This document shows, one piece after another, positions 1 through 8,008 of a stretch of 54,635 bases of DNA (position 1 is its first letter; every line of letters begins with the position of its first letter). Both the position numbers and the translations under genes were made by a program. The notes below the pieces were generated by a model. It saw only the letters and a list, made by a program, of their open reading frames with translations. It did no database searches and was not told where the DNA came from. The stretch comes from Clostridiales bacterium (lineage in GTDB: Bacteria > Bacillota > Clostridia > Saccharofermentanales > Saccharofermentanaceae), in assembly GCA_017478485.1 (NCBI GenBank), contig JAFVDI010000004.1, forward strand, positions 1-54,635, in the 5' to 3' direction.

Positions 1-133
1 CTATTATAAGTAGACATATATATAATATATCTTTATTTGAGTACCGTTCTTTAGGGAAGAAACACTTCAGGAAAAGTATATTAATCAACGTGTTTACGGC
101 GATCAGTGAGAACGTAATAAATTGATCAATCAT
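1..133 (-). CDS. Sensor histidine kinase, N-terminal fragment (cut by window edge)
   Basis: An ATG at 133 overlaps the TGA stop of the response regulator gene (ATGA overlap) and opens a frame that runs without a stop to the window edge. The 44 visible residues begin MIDQFITFSLIAVNTLINIL and form one hydrophobic helix, a short charged loop (FPKERYSNKD) and the start of a second helix (ILYICLLII). That is the usual start of a multi-pass AgrC/ComD-type kinase that partners LytTR regulators. No kinase residues are visible, so the assignment rests on the membrane segments and on coupling to the regulator. Confidence 0.6.
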   Translation of the reverse strand, partial: MIDQFITFSLIAVNTLINILFLKCFFPKERYSNKDILYICLLII

Positions 134-849
134 AACTTCTTACCCCTTTCAAGCAATCTCAGGGCATTTATGAAATCATTATATTTTCTATGCGTAATGT
201 GCAAGGCTTTATCGTTATCAAGTATCACGCTATTACCCCGAACTTCTTTTACACGGCGCAAATTGACGCTTTCTCCGGAATTAACGGGAACAAAGCCATA
301 TTTAGCCATATCTTCTGTTACTCTCTTAATTGGTCTCTTTAGTTTAAGTATCTCGATATCATTCGTTACAAATAATGTATAGTTTCCTTGACTTTTAATA
401 TATGATATTTTCTTAACCTTTATCTCGCGCTCACCTATTGAAAACTCGAAAGTGACCGCTCTGTTATCAATTCCATAAATCTTAAGAATCTGCTCAAGAC
501 ATTCTTTTATATATTTATCAATTTCATCATCTTTAAGGATGTATCTGATTGCATTGACATGATAACCACTCGAGGCATATTTCATGTATGCCGATATAAA
601 TGCAATTAGTGCCTTATCGTTTATCTCGTGTACTTTCGCAGCCGCTTCAATTCCTCCCATCCCCGGCATCTCAACATCAAGCATGACAAGGTCGTAATCT
701 TTAATTGTTTTTGACAAAAGCAGATCTTGGGCTGATGTATAACCATCAACAATACACTCTTCTTTGCATTCCCGCAGATAATCAATAACAATCTGCCTTT
801 CATGTTCCAAGCAGATCTGTTCATCATCGCAAATTGCTATTCGTAACAT
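130..849 (-). CDS. LytTR-family response regulator
   Basis: Two-component transcription regulator of about 239 aa. Residues 1-125 are a receiver domain with the acidic pair at D8/D9 and a phospho-acceptor at D58 (motif LVMLDVEMPG). The rest is a LytTR DNA-binding domain (IKSQGNYTLFVTND, then IKRVTEDMAKYGFVPVNSGESVNL). I place the start at ATG 849 because GAAGG lies five to six bases upstream; an in-frame ATG at 864 would add MKKAT. The gene overlaps the kinase fragment downstream, the normal order for an AgrA/AgrC-like pair. Targets cannot be read from the sequence, and it may belong to the accessory island. Confidence 0.88.
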   Translation of the reverse strand: MLRIAICDDEQICLEHERQIVIDYLRECKEECIVDGYTSAQDLLLSKTIKDYDLVMLDVEMPGMGGIEAAAKVHEINDKALIAFISAYMKYASSGYHVNAIRYILKDDEIDKYIKECLEQILKIYGIDNRAVTFEFSIGEREIKVKKISYIKSQGNYTLFVTNDIEILKLKRPIKRVTEDMAKYGFVPVNSGESVNLRRVKEVRGNSVILDNDKALHITHRKYNDFINALRLLERGKKL

Positions 850-998
850 GGTTGCCTTCTTCATAGATAATTATTTATCTTGTATTATATCCACAAAACG
901 ATATAAATATGCAATGCAAGAATCCCACTTTCTCTATAATCATTAGTTTGTGATTATAATTCTTTAATCCAAGAACAACAAAAATGATAACAATTGCA

Positions 999-1027
999 TT
1001 GACATATACATGTATATGTCTTATAAT
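999..1027 (+). promoter_or_regulatory. Near-perfect sigma-A promoter covered by a 20-bp palindrome
   Basis: TTGACA at 999-1004 and TATAAT at 1022-1027 are separated by exactly 17 bases. A perfect 20-bp palindrome, GACATATACATGTATATGTC (1001-1020), covers most of the -35 box and the spacer, so a dimeric repressor bound there would block RNA polymerase. Transcription would begin near 1034 and run toward the excisionase/integrase genes. Confidence 0.8.
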
Positions 1028-1033
1028 TAAGAT

Positions 1034-1288
1034 AACAATGAAACTTGAAAATAAAAAACAGCAGTACTCGGGAGTTTAGGCCCTCCCGAGCACCTGGCAG
1101 GTGTAGCACCACCCACCAACGGAAAACCGCGCTGTCGAAGTAAGTATACAGTCAGTTTGTCTTCTATTTCAAGACACACTTGTTTAAATACTTCCTTAGG
1201 CTCAGAGGGATTATTGATTTCTGTCGTGTAGTGATAAAACCTGCACGGCTTTTTATTTTCTCTGATTATCTAAGGGAGGAAAAACAAA
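1034..1288 (+). promoter_or_regulatory. Structured 255-nt leader of the xis-int operon with attenuator-like terminator
   Basis: The region from the predicted start site to the excisionase gene has no convincing gene. It holds a strong hairpin (CTCGGGAG, 8-nt loop, CTCCCGAG, 1068-1091), two small hairpins around 1092-1112, and a terminator-like hairpin: 1223-1231 pairs with 1241-1249 (9 bp including two G-U) and is followed by TTTTTATTTT from 1250. The terminator lies upstream of the excisionase ribosome site (GGGAGG near 1273-1279). This suggests transcription attenuation of recombination genes, or a ~220-nt small RNA ending at the hairpin. Confidence 0.55.
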
Positions 1289-1486
1289 ATGACAAATGAC
1301 AAATTGTTCCTAAATGCTTCTGATGTTTCAGAATATATGGACATCTCAATTCCGATGGCATATAAGATCATTCGCCGTCTGAACGACGAGCTTAATGCTA
1401 AGGGCTATCTCACAGTCTCAGGAAAAGTAAGCCGACAGTACTTTGAACAAAAAGTCTTTGGGTTTACTAATGTCGCAAGGAGTTGA
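1289..1486 (+). CDS. xis: Excisionase-like small HTH protein
   Basis: A 65-aa protein with an excisionase-type winged-helix start: LNASDVSEYMDISIPMAYKIIRRLNDEL, then KGYLTVSGKVSRQYFEQKVFG. Such proteins bind attachment-site DNA and direct the integrase toward excision. The start is preceded by GGGAGGAAAAA. The stop at 1484-1486 is four bases before the integrase ATG, and the integrase Shine-Dalgarno lies inside this gene, so the two are translationally coupled. This is the arrangement seen in Tn916-like and related integrative elements. Confidence 0.8.
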   Translation: MTNDKLFLNASDVSEYMDISIPMAYKIIRRLNDELNAKGYLTVSGKVSRQYFEQKVFGFTNVARS

Positions 1487-1490
1487 TGAT

Positions 1491-2573
1491 ATGCCTGTAT
1501 ATAAAGATAAAAAGCACAATACGTGGTATGCCAAGTTTTGTTATAAGGATTGGCGTGGGAATACAAGATTCACTACCAAAAGAGGTTTTGCAGCAAAGCG
1601 CGATGCTGTTGAATTTGAGAGTAATTTCAAACTTCATATAGCCGGAAACCTTGATATGACATTTGCAGAATTCTGCAAAGTTTATCGAGAAGATCATTAT
1701 CCGAGAATCAGAAAAAGCACAATCGCAGCTAAAGATCATATTATCGATCAAAGACTGATACCATACTTTGGAAGGCTGAAGATCACAGAAATTAAGGCCA
1801 AGGATATCGTTAAGTGGCAGAACGAGTTGCTGTCATATAAGAATCCCAAAACCGGCAAACCATATGCTAAGACCTATCTTAAGAAGTTGCACAGTGAACT
1901 GAGTGCAATCATAAATTACGCTGTGAAATACTATGATCTCAAAGAAAATCCGGTAAGGAAAGCCGGATCAATCGGTCTCAGCAATGCCGAAGAAATGAAT
2001 TTCTGGACACTTGATGAATACTTGAGATTTGCAGACAGTATGATGGAAGAGCCCTTTTTCTATTATTGCTTTGAGGTCCTATATTGGACTGGAATAAGAG
2101 AAGGCGAATTACTTGCTCTCACATTTGACGACTTCAATTTCGAAAACAACACTATATCAATAACAAAATCTTTTCAGGTACTTAAAGGCGAGGAAATCAT
2201 CGGACCGACAAAAACGTCTAAAGGCAACAGAGTGGTTAATATGCCTGAAAGACTTGCTGATGAGATGAAAGACTACTTCAGCATGTGTTATGACAAATCA
2301 AATGCGCGTGCATTCCCGACAGGTAAATCAGTGCTTATGCGCGCTATGAAACGAGGATCGGATCGTGCAGGTATAAAGAAAATCCGAATTCATGATCTGC
2401 GTCACTCTCATATTTCGCTTTTGATCATTCTCGGATTCAGTCCGGTGGATATAGCCAAACGTGTCGGGCATGAAAGCATAACCATCACTTTACGGTATGC
2501 ACATATGTTTCCCAATGCACAAAAACAGATGATGAATTCATTAAACTCCCTTATGGACGGAGAAAAGGAGTGA
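1491..2573 (+). CDS. int: Tyrosine recombinase / integrase
   Basis: About 360 aa. The N-terminal arm-binding domain (YKDKKHNTWYAKFCYKDWRGN) is followed by a SAM-like core-binding domain and a catalytic domain with all expected boxes: box I Arg in WTGIREGELLAL, Lys region TKSFQVL to TKTSKGNR, box II HDLRHSHISLLI, GHESITITLRYAHMF with the nucleophilic Tyr. I chose ATG 1491 because AAGGAG lies eight bases upstream and the protein then begins MPVYKDKK as in relatives. It is predicted to integrate and excise the island together with the excisionase just upstream, and it looks intact. Confidence 0.93.
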   Translation: MPVYKDKKHNTWYAKFCYKDWRGNTRFTTKRGFAAKRDAVEFESNFKLHIAGNLDMTFAEFCKVYREDHYPRIRKSTIAAKDHIIDQRLIPYFGRLKITEIKAKDIVKWQNELLSYKNPKTGKPYAKTYLKKLHSELSAIINYAVKYYDLKENPVRKAGSIGLSNAEEMNFWTLDEYLRFADSMMEEPFFYYCFEVLYWTGIREGELLALTFDDFNFENNTISITKSFQVLKGEEIIGPTKTSKGNRVVNMPERLADEMKDYFSMCYDKSNARAFPTGKSVLMRAMKRGSDRAGIKKIRIHDLRHSHISLLIILGFSPVDIAKRVGHESITITLRYAHMFPNAQKQMMNSLNSLMDGEKE

Positions 2574-2576
2574 AAA

Positions 2577-2933
2577 ATGTCACATAAAAGCAGAGATAAA
2601 CATGGAAGATGGCGTAATATCACCATCGGCTTCAGGGCATCAGAAGAAGAAAACCGTCTGATTGATGAAGCTGTAGCGTTATCAGGCCTTACAAAACAGG
2701 AGTACATTATTACCAAACTTCAGAATAGAGATGTTGTAGTGGTAGGTAATCCGAGAGTATTTAAGACATTGAAAACAAAGATGGATGCGATATACGAAGA
2801 GCTGACCCGAATAACGGAAGCAAGTGAGATCAGTGATCAGCTGATTGAGACGATTATTCTGGTGTCAAGCATATATATGAGAATGATTGACGAGAAAGCG
2901 ACTCAACAAAACACCGCTGAAAACAACCGCTGA
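2577..2933 (+). CDS. MobC-like / ribbon-helix-helix relaxosome protein
   Basis: A 118-aa basic protein starting three bases after the integrase stop. Residues 17-50 (ITIGFRASEEENRLIDEAVALSGLTKQEYIITKL) match the strand-helix-helix N-terminus of MobC-type plasmid mobilization accessory proteins. The remainder is helical and ends in a polar tail. MobC proteins help a relaxase nick oriT, but no relaxase is visible in this window, so the protein might instead act as a small DNA-binding regulator of the integration module. Family assignment is moderate. Confidence 0.6.
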   Translation: MSHKSRDKHGRWRNITIGFRASEEENRLIDEAVALSGLTKQEYIITKLQNRDVVVVGNPRVFKTLKTKMDAIYEELTRITEASEISDQLIETIILVSSIYMRMIDEKATQQNTAENNR

Positions 2934-3011
2934 AAATTCATAATAGTCCAATTATTGTCAGGATAAGCAGATCCGCGAGTATTATAATTTGAAAAAAGTA
3001 TGGAGACATTT

Positions 3012-3893
3012 ATGTTAAAAGAAGATGGAAGAGCCGGATTGCTCTATGCAGTTGACAATAGTGGAAAATTCATTTCGGCCGGGAATGCCGTTAACGGGGA
3101 AAAGTATAACTGCCCCGTTTGCGGTTGCATGATGCATATCCTTACGACAAAGACAGGCAAACGCATTTTCGCACGCAATCCCGGAGCTCAACATACTAAC
3201 GGGAGATGCATTTCTTATGAATCCAAATCAAATAAGCATTCATTCGACAATTTGGAACCTGAAAAATTCATTGAGGGTCTATGCCGCGTTGTTCCCAAGA
3301 AAAAAGAGCCTGATTCAAATGATGCCAAAAAGGCTGTCGGAACAATATTAGATACCAATGGCGCTGAAGATGATATAAAGATATCACCGTTTTCAAGCCT
3401 TAGGCAAATAGCAGAGGAAATAGATTTCTTGGATGGCAGCGTGCCTCAAGGAGATCATATTATAACCGACTTTGTACTAACATATAAATCCGCATCTAAG
3501 TTCTTTTCTGAAAAGAATCGCGATTTGGGTGCTCGAATTGTATATTGCAGGTTTAATGCTCCTGAAAACAAGAACAATGCTCTTTTATTTGATTTGTTTT
3601 CTATCAACAAGGGTATCTATGTCAGGTTTTGTTTGATATTCAGTGATAAAAAGAGATTCGTTGAATACCGTGACAAATTCGGTAGATTCGGTGAATTAGA
3701 AAATGGTTCGACTGGGTTTATCAAGAAGCACAAAATACAAGATGTCCTTATTGCTTGTGATAATTGGGAATTAATAGACCGGCAATACTGCAAAAATAAT
3801 TGCAAGAAAGATAAATGCGGCGATTGTTATGGCATGTATCAAGCCATTTTCACAAATCCCAAGCAGATATATCTGATCCCCGCAGATTATTGA
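3012..3893 (+). CDS. Zinc-finger protein of unknown function (CoiA-like N-terminus)
   Basis: About 293 aa. I place the start at ATG 3012 because GGAG (3002-3005) sits six bases upstream; an ATG at 3000 has no ribosome site. Residues ~30-70 contain CPVCGCMM, then GKRIFARNPGAQHTNGRC and an ESKSNKH segment. This Cys4/His arrangement resembles the N-terminal zinc finger of competence protein CoiA and related nucleases. The C-terminus has a second Cys-rich cluster (YCKNNCKKDKCGDCYGMY). I see no clear nuclease active site. Its 3' end overlaps the convergent recombinase gene by 7 bp. Confidence 0.6.
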   Translation: MLKEDGRAGLLYAVDNSGKFISAGNAVNGEKYNCPVCGCMMHILTTKTGKRIFARNPGAQHTNGRCISYESKSNKHSFDNLEPEKFIEGLCRVVPKKKEPDSNDAKKAVGTILDTNGAEDDIKISPFSSLRQIAEEIDFLDGSVPQGDHIITDFVLTYKSASKFFSEKNRDLGARIVYCRFNAPENKNNALLFDLFSINKGIYVRFCLIFSDKKRFVEYRDKFGRFGELENGSTGFIKKHKIQDVLIACDNWELIDRQYCKNNCKKDKCGDCYGMYQAIFTNPKQIYLIPADY

Positions 3894-5278
3894 TATCCCG
3901 TCTTATATTGTTCCAATATGTTGACGGTTCTACCCAAAGTGACCTTCTTGGAATACTCGAACCACTTGGTCTGAACGGTTTTACTGTCATCTGCTGCAAC
4001 GCTGATTCTCACGTTATCAGCAGGCTCGGCTGCGGTTGCGCTTATCTTCACAGTAGAATTATTGCGGATTCGGATCTTGAATTCGTTATCATTTTCTTTG
4101 GGATTGTTTAGGATAGTTCTGTTTTGCAATTTGCGATACATCGAATAGATTCGTTCACTATCAACGAATTCGTTTCTGGATTCGTATGCATCTTCAACGC
4201 AATGTCCAAGAAGATACTGCATTTCAGCATTATCTAATCCGAGAATGCACATTTGAGTTGCAAAGTTTCTCCTTAACAAGTATGCGCTCGGATCTTTTTC
4301 TCTTAAGACAAGAGCGGTTTTCCCTTCAGATAATTCTGCATCCAATACCGCAACTTGCTCAGATGTAATACCTGCATTTTCAAAAGCTGAGTTTGCAGCT
4401 ACCGTTACATCGTCAGCTTTGCACCTGATCAGATATGAGTCAGAATCATAATCAAGCCATCCGGCGTTGCAAATAGGCAATTCATCGACATTTACTTCAG
4501 ACTTACTCTGACCAAAAGCCAGCTTTCTAATGATTTCCTTCCGCTTTTCCAAAAAAGCAAGTATCTTGTCCGGAACAGGCACAATACGACCGGTGTTATA
4601 TGTTTTACCGCCCGATTGTAATTCGTTTGATTCTATCTTTGTCGATTTATAAATCCATGCCGCATAACAATCCGGATGTCCCTCAATCGGCTTTATGTCA
4701 CAATAATCCATTCCGCATGCTTCACCGTTACGCAGTCCAAGCCCCCACATAAGCATCAATGCTACTAATGCACCATCTTCATTAGGGTCTGAGAACAGTT
4801 CCTGATAAAGTTGTTTTTCCTGATTGACCGACAGTGATTTTTTGATGCGAACTCTGGATTCCAGTTCCTCCTGTTCATCAGGAATGTTGATCACAAATGA
4901 GGTTCCCCATAACACGTTTTCGCACAGGCCATAAACTGCAGATTGGAAAACAACATAATAGATCAGGTTCTGAAAATGTCGGATTGTTGATTCTGCATAA
5001 TGCCGCTTGAGACCATTCCGTTCAAAACTTCTTTCCCGAATATAATCGATAGCATTCTCATAATCTTCCCTAGTATATTCGTCAATGCATTTCCCGTTAT
5101 GATTATCCAGAGCCGGAAGAATGATATCGTTAAATTCTCTTTCGTATTTTCTGCGTGTCTCATCATTCCAATTTGCAGCTATATGCTTATATCTATACTC
5201 AAGTGCCCCACAAAAGGTATATTTTGTCCCTTCTTGCGTGCTAATGGTTCTTATCCAAGCTTTGCTTATCAATGTCAT
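3887..5278 (-). CDS. Tyrosine-recombinase-like protein (second of a pair)
   Basis: 463 aa. A SAM-like core-binding region (~30-130) precedes a recombinase fold: box I MLMWGLGLRNGEACGMDYCDI, a beta-hairpin Lys region (YKSTKIES to GRIVPVPD), box II LLRRNFATQMCILGL, LLGH, and candidate Tyr in ERIYSMY. The box II His is replaced (YLLRRNF where HxLRH is usual), so activity may be altered. It starts six bases after the 850-aa gene with GAGG upstream, forming a two-gene operon. Both proteins share an uncommon segment after box I (CDIKPIEG here, CDFRPIAG there), so they are probably related and may act together. Confidence 0.75.
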   Translation of the reverse strand: MTLISKAWIRTISTQEGTKYTFCGALEYRYKHIAANWNDETRRKYEREFNDIILPALDNHNGKCIDEYTREDYENAIDYIRERSFERNGLKRHYAESTIRHFQNLIYYVVFQSAVYGLCENVLWGTSFVINIPDEQEELESRVRIKKSLSVNQEKQLYQELFSDPNEDGALVALMLMWGLGLRNGEACGMDYCDIKPIEGHPDCYAAWIYKSTKIESNELQSGGKTYNTGRIVPVPDKILAFLEKRKEIIRKLAFGQSKSEVNVDELPICNAGWLDYDSDSYLIRCKADDVTVAANSAFENAGITSEQVAVLDAELSEGKTALVLREKDPSAYLLRRNFATQMCILGLDNAEMQYLLGHCVEDAYESRNEFVDSERIYSMYRKLQNRTILNNPKENDNEFKIRIRNNSTVKISATAAEPADNVRISVAADDSKTVQTKWFEYSKKVTLGRTVNILEQYKTGYQ

Positions 5279-5284
5279 GTTTTA

Positions 5285-7837
5285 TCAGTCCTCATAAATG
5301 GTCAAGTTGACATTCAGACCATGATCGCTCTTAAGCATTACATGAGCATCTGAATCAGATTTGTTTTCGATTACTAAATCGATTGAAGCATTACCGGACT
5401 CATAAGGTCCTACTTTTCGTGCGAATGGTCCTTCCTGTTCTCCAAATGATGGTAAAGATAGTTTGCTCCTGGTTATCATTTGCTCATATTTGGTTTCCCA
5501 ACGTCTAAGTTTCTGGATTATTCCTATTTGGATATAGTCATTCGAATAATCACAATAATGACGCGAAAATGTGTCCGGTGCATCAATGCCAAGGATATAA
5601 TTGATTTCTCCAATAGTCATAAATGCGCTGTGATTAGCTTTGTCACGAAAATTGGTTTGGAATATATCCCCGTGATAACGGTTAAAGTCGGTGGCAAGAT
5701 CATTTTTGTCATCCGGAAGCACGATGATGTTTTCAGGTATTTTTGCGGATTTGATCAGTTCGTTTCCTGATTTGCTTATAGCGACTGGTTTACAGTGACC
5801 GATTCGCTTCATTTTTCTCATATCGGCAATACGCTCCTCACTGAGAACGATGGGACAATCGGTCAAGTATTCCTCACTGATACCGCTATTGATTAATAAG
5901 CGCTTTCGGGCTAACAGAAGAATCGTTAGAACGTGAGCTGAAGGCACTATTCGGAACCGTTTCCAATTTTGCTTTTCTGCGTGCAGCATGATCCTTCCGT
6001 TCTGATCTACAAACTTCGTTATAAAGAATTGATAATTATCCGTTCCTGCAATCGGCCTGAAATCACACCATTTCAAAGCTGCAACTTCTCGGATCGACAT
6101 ACCGGTAAACAGCCTGATTCCTGTTGCAAGCAACAAGCTTTTCTCAGTACAAAGCATGCCGCTTACGGCGTGGGAACCAATTATTGCCCGATATATGTCT
6201 TCCTCTTCTTTTTCAGAAAAATGCTTTTTGACCAGCGCATTTCTAACATCTTGTTGTCTTTCAGTAGCTCTTTGCGAGTATTCCGATATATATGATTCCA
6301 GTGGATTGAACATAATAAGTTTCAGCTTCATTGCCGTCCTGAACAAACAATTAAGCTGATCAACATATACAAAAGGTAAATCTTCGACCGGTACACCTAT
6401 TGTTTCTGCTAAAGCCTCAAGGATAATCTCACCGGATTGTATCTGGGGAATAATGTTTGCTGCTTTAGGATTAATGAACAGGCGTCTCATTAAGTCATGG
6501 TCATATTTTGAAGAATCGGCAATGGTATTCCAGCAGTAGAACCACAACGTCTTGAGAGTAACTGGTTTGTTTCCTATATACTTTTTCTCGATATCCGACC
6601 AGATTATCGGATATAATTTATTATCAAACGGGATGCTTTCTAGAGATTTTTTCACATCTTCTTCTGATGATGCACGCAAACCTTTCTCAATATCGGGAGA
6701 ACACTTCTTGCCCCATAGCTTTGGCTCTATACTCCTTATTTCTCTATAGTATGCAATTCCGGCAAATTTGTTTTTTCTTCCCGAATAAACCTTATAAAAC
6801 AAAGAAATCTCTTTTGAGAATTGGTACTCAACTGGTTTTTTATATACAGGTTTATGCTTTCCTCTGGCCGGATTGGATGCTTCTTTCCAACAAGCCATAA
6901 TGGTTTTATCAGTTTTCAGATAGTGTTCTGACTCTATTTTTACTGTTTCGTCTGAAACAGTAAAAATCATGTTTTTGCGGTCAAATGATGAGTTTTTTAT
7001 CGCAATCTCATCATTTTCACCCTTTTCGAAAGTTATAAGCAACTTCTTTTTGGGAGTCGAGTTTGTTGCTGACGGGTCAACTATCAGCACCTGGCTGATT
7101 GAAAAACCGTTGTTTTCAAGATCCAGACGGTTATTGTATACAGGATTATCAAACCATACGTTAGGTAGCAAGCCGATGATTTTTGTATCAGCATCGCAGC
7201 CGGATAAGAATCCCAAGAGTTTGTGGGACTGCAAAACATCCTGATCACGATTTACAAATAATACTGCATCTAGCTCTTTTAGCGTTGATAACTCATCAAA
7301 GGTTAAGAATGAGGATTCCGGGAACTGGATTTGATACAGTTTGGCTACGGTTTCATCTGTGACTGCGTAGATTTTCTTTTTGCAGGCACAATTGGATTCC
7401 TCAAAAGATAGGATCATCTCAGGCGTAGGATTGATAATCAAAGCATTGTCGTTTTCCGTCACGTTCTCGATAAAGAGAGGCAGAAGATATCCTATTTCAA
7501 AGTCAGAGTCATTTCTGCTTTTATTGGCATAAAAGGCAGCACTAATAACTTCCGTTGGCAATTCATCCTTAAGTTTCATTGCGGCGAATCTGAATAAAGT
7601 CTCATCTGTTGAGACTCCGCTTTCGATTTCGTGACCTTCAATGCCTTTATAATAATATGCCCATGGATTATCAGCCTTAACAAGATGATTCCCTTTGGAT
7701 TTGACAGCCAGATAATCAGTCAGGAAGACCGACATCGGGGTATGCTTCTTCCGGTAAGCATCAATCGACTCTTTAATAGTGCCGTTCGTTTTTACAGATA
7801 TGCAGTGCAGTTCTTTTGTTCGAAAAGCTATTTTCAT
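5285..7837 (-). CDS. Large degenerate tyrosine-recombinase-like protein with N-terminal methyltransferase-like region
   Basis: 850 aa, far longer than a usual integrase. Residues ~80-300 resemble a degraded N6-adenine methyltransferase or Rossmann fold (FEIGYLLPLFIENV, later LKELDAVLFVNRDQ where a catalytic NPPY-type motif would stand). Residues ~340-850 resemble a recombinase: an arm/SAM-like part, box I LFTGMSIREVAALKW, KQNWKRFRIVP, and a divergent box II (FRDKANHSAFMTIGEINYILG) with HYCDY as possible nucleophile; the conserved His residues are missing. ATG 7837 is preferred (AAAGGG eight bases upstream) over TTG 7843. Likely role is recombination or its control; function is inferred. Confidence 0.6.
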   Translation of the reverse strand: MKIAFRTKELHCISVKTNGTIKESIDAYRKKHTPMSVFLTDYLAVKSKGNHLVKADNPWAYYYKGIEGHEIESGVSTDETLFRFAAMKLKDELPTEVISAAFYANKSRNDSDFEIGYLLPLFIENVTENDNALIINPTPEMILSFEESNCACKKKIYAVTDETVAKLYQIQFPESSFLTFDELSTLKELDAVLFVNRDQDVLQSHKLLGFLSGCDADTKIIGLLPNVWFDNPVYNNRLDLENNGFSISQVLIVDPSATNSTPKKKLLITFEKGENDEIAIKNSSFDRKNMIFTVSDETVKIESEHYLKTDKTIMACWKEASNPARGKHKPVYKKPVEYQFSKEISLFYKVYSGRKNKFAGIAYYREIRSIEPKLWGKKCSPDIEKGLRASSEEDVKKSLESIPFDNKLYPIIWSDIEKKYIGNKPVTLKTLWFYCWNTIADSSKYDHDLMRRLFINPKAANIIPQIQSGEIILEALAETIGVPVEDLPFVYVDQLNCLFRTAMKLKLIMFNPLESYISEYSQRATERQQDVRNALVKKHFSEKEEEDIYRAIIGSHAVSGMLCTEKSLLLATGIRLFTGMSIREVAALKWCDFRPIAGTDNYQFFITKFVDQNGRIMLHAEKQNWKRFRIVPSAHVLTILLLARKRLLINSGISEEYLTDCPIVLSEERIADMRKMKRIGHCKPVAISKSGNELIKSAKIPENIIVLPDDKNDLATDFNRYHGDIFQTNFRDKANHSAFMTIGEINYILGIDAPDTFSRHYCDYSNDYIQIGIIQKLRRWETKYEQMITRSKLSLPSFGEQEGPFARKVGPYESGNASIDLVIENKSDSDAHVMLKSDHGLNVNLTIYED

Positions 7838-7911
7838 GACCAATGCCCTTTAAAGACCATGTAAGATCGTGTAAAATTACCATAATAACCAAAATAATTA
7901 TGGATAAACTA

Positions 7912-7940
7912 ATTATAAAATTATGGCACTTTTGGGTCAA
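7912..7940 (-). promoter_or_regulatory. Promoter of the recombinase pair
   Basis: On the minus strand TTGACC (7940-7935) and TATAAT (7917-7912) are spaced by exactly 17 bases, placing a start site near 7905, about 68 bases before the 850-aa gene. The -35 box lies inside one copy of a tandem 9-bp repeat, suggesting repression or autoregulation. Confidence 0.7.
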
Positions 7941-7951
7941 TGTTGGGTCAA
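7932..7951 (+). repeat. Tandem 9-bp direct repeat TTGGGTCAA
   Basis: TTGGGTCAA occurs at 7932-7940 and 7943-7951, an 11-bp period (one helical turn). The left copy overlaps the -35 box of the recombinase-pair promoter. The pair sits between the recombinase genes and the guaA 3' end, where integrase arm sites or an operator would be expected. Confidence 0.6.
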
Positions 7952-7959
7952 AAGGCAAG

Positions 7960-8003
7960 AAAAATCCCTAAAAGCCCTTTGTTTATAAGGCTTTCAGGGA
8001 TTT
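7960..8003 (-). terminator. Rho-independent terminator of guaA
   Basis: 7963-7976 pairs with 7989-8002 over 14 positions with one mismatch. On the minus strand the hairpin is followed by a T-rich run, just after the guaA stop codon. It remains attached to guaA, so island DNA begins to its left. Confidence 0.85.
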
Positions 8004-8008
8004 TGACT

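Noticed and set aside
1038..1079. 13-codon leader peptide frame (MKLENKKQQYSGV)
   Set aside because: Starts almost at the predicted transcription start with no ribosome site, so its translation is doubtful; kept as part of the leader.
7843..7848. TTG start for the 850-aa recombinase-like protein
   Set aside because: ATG 7837 has AAAGGG at a good distance; TTG would be less efficient.
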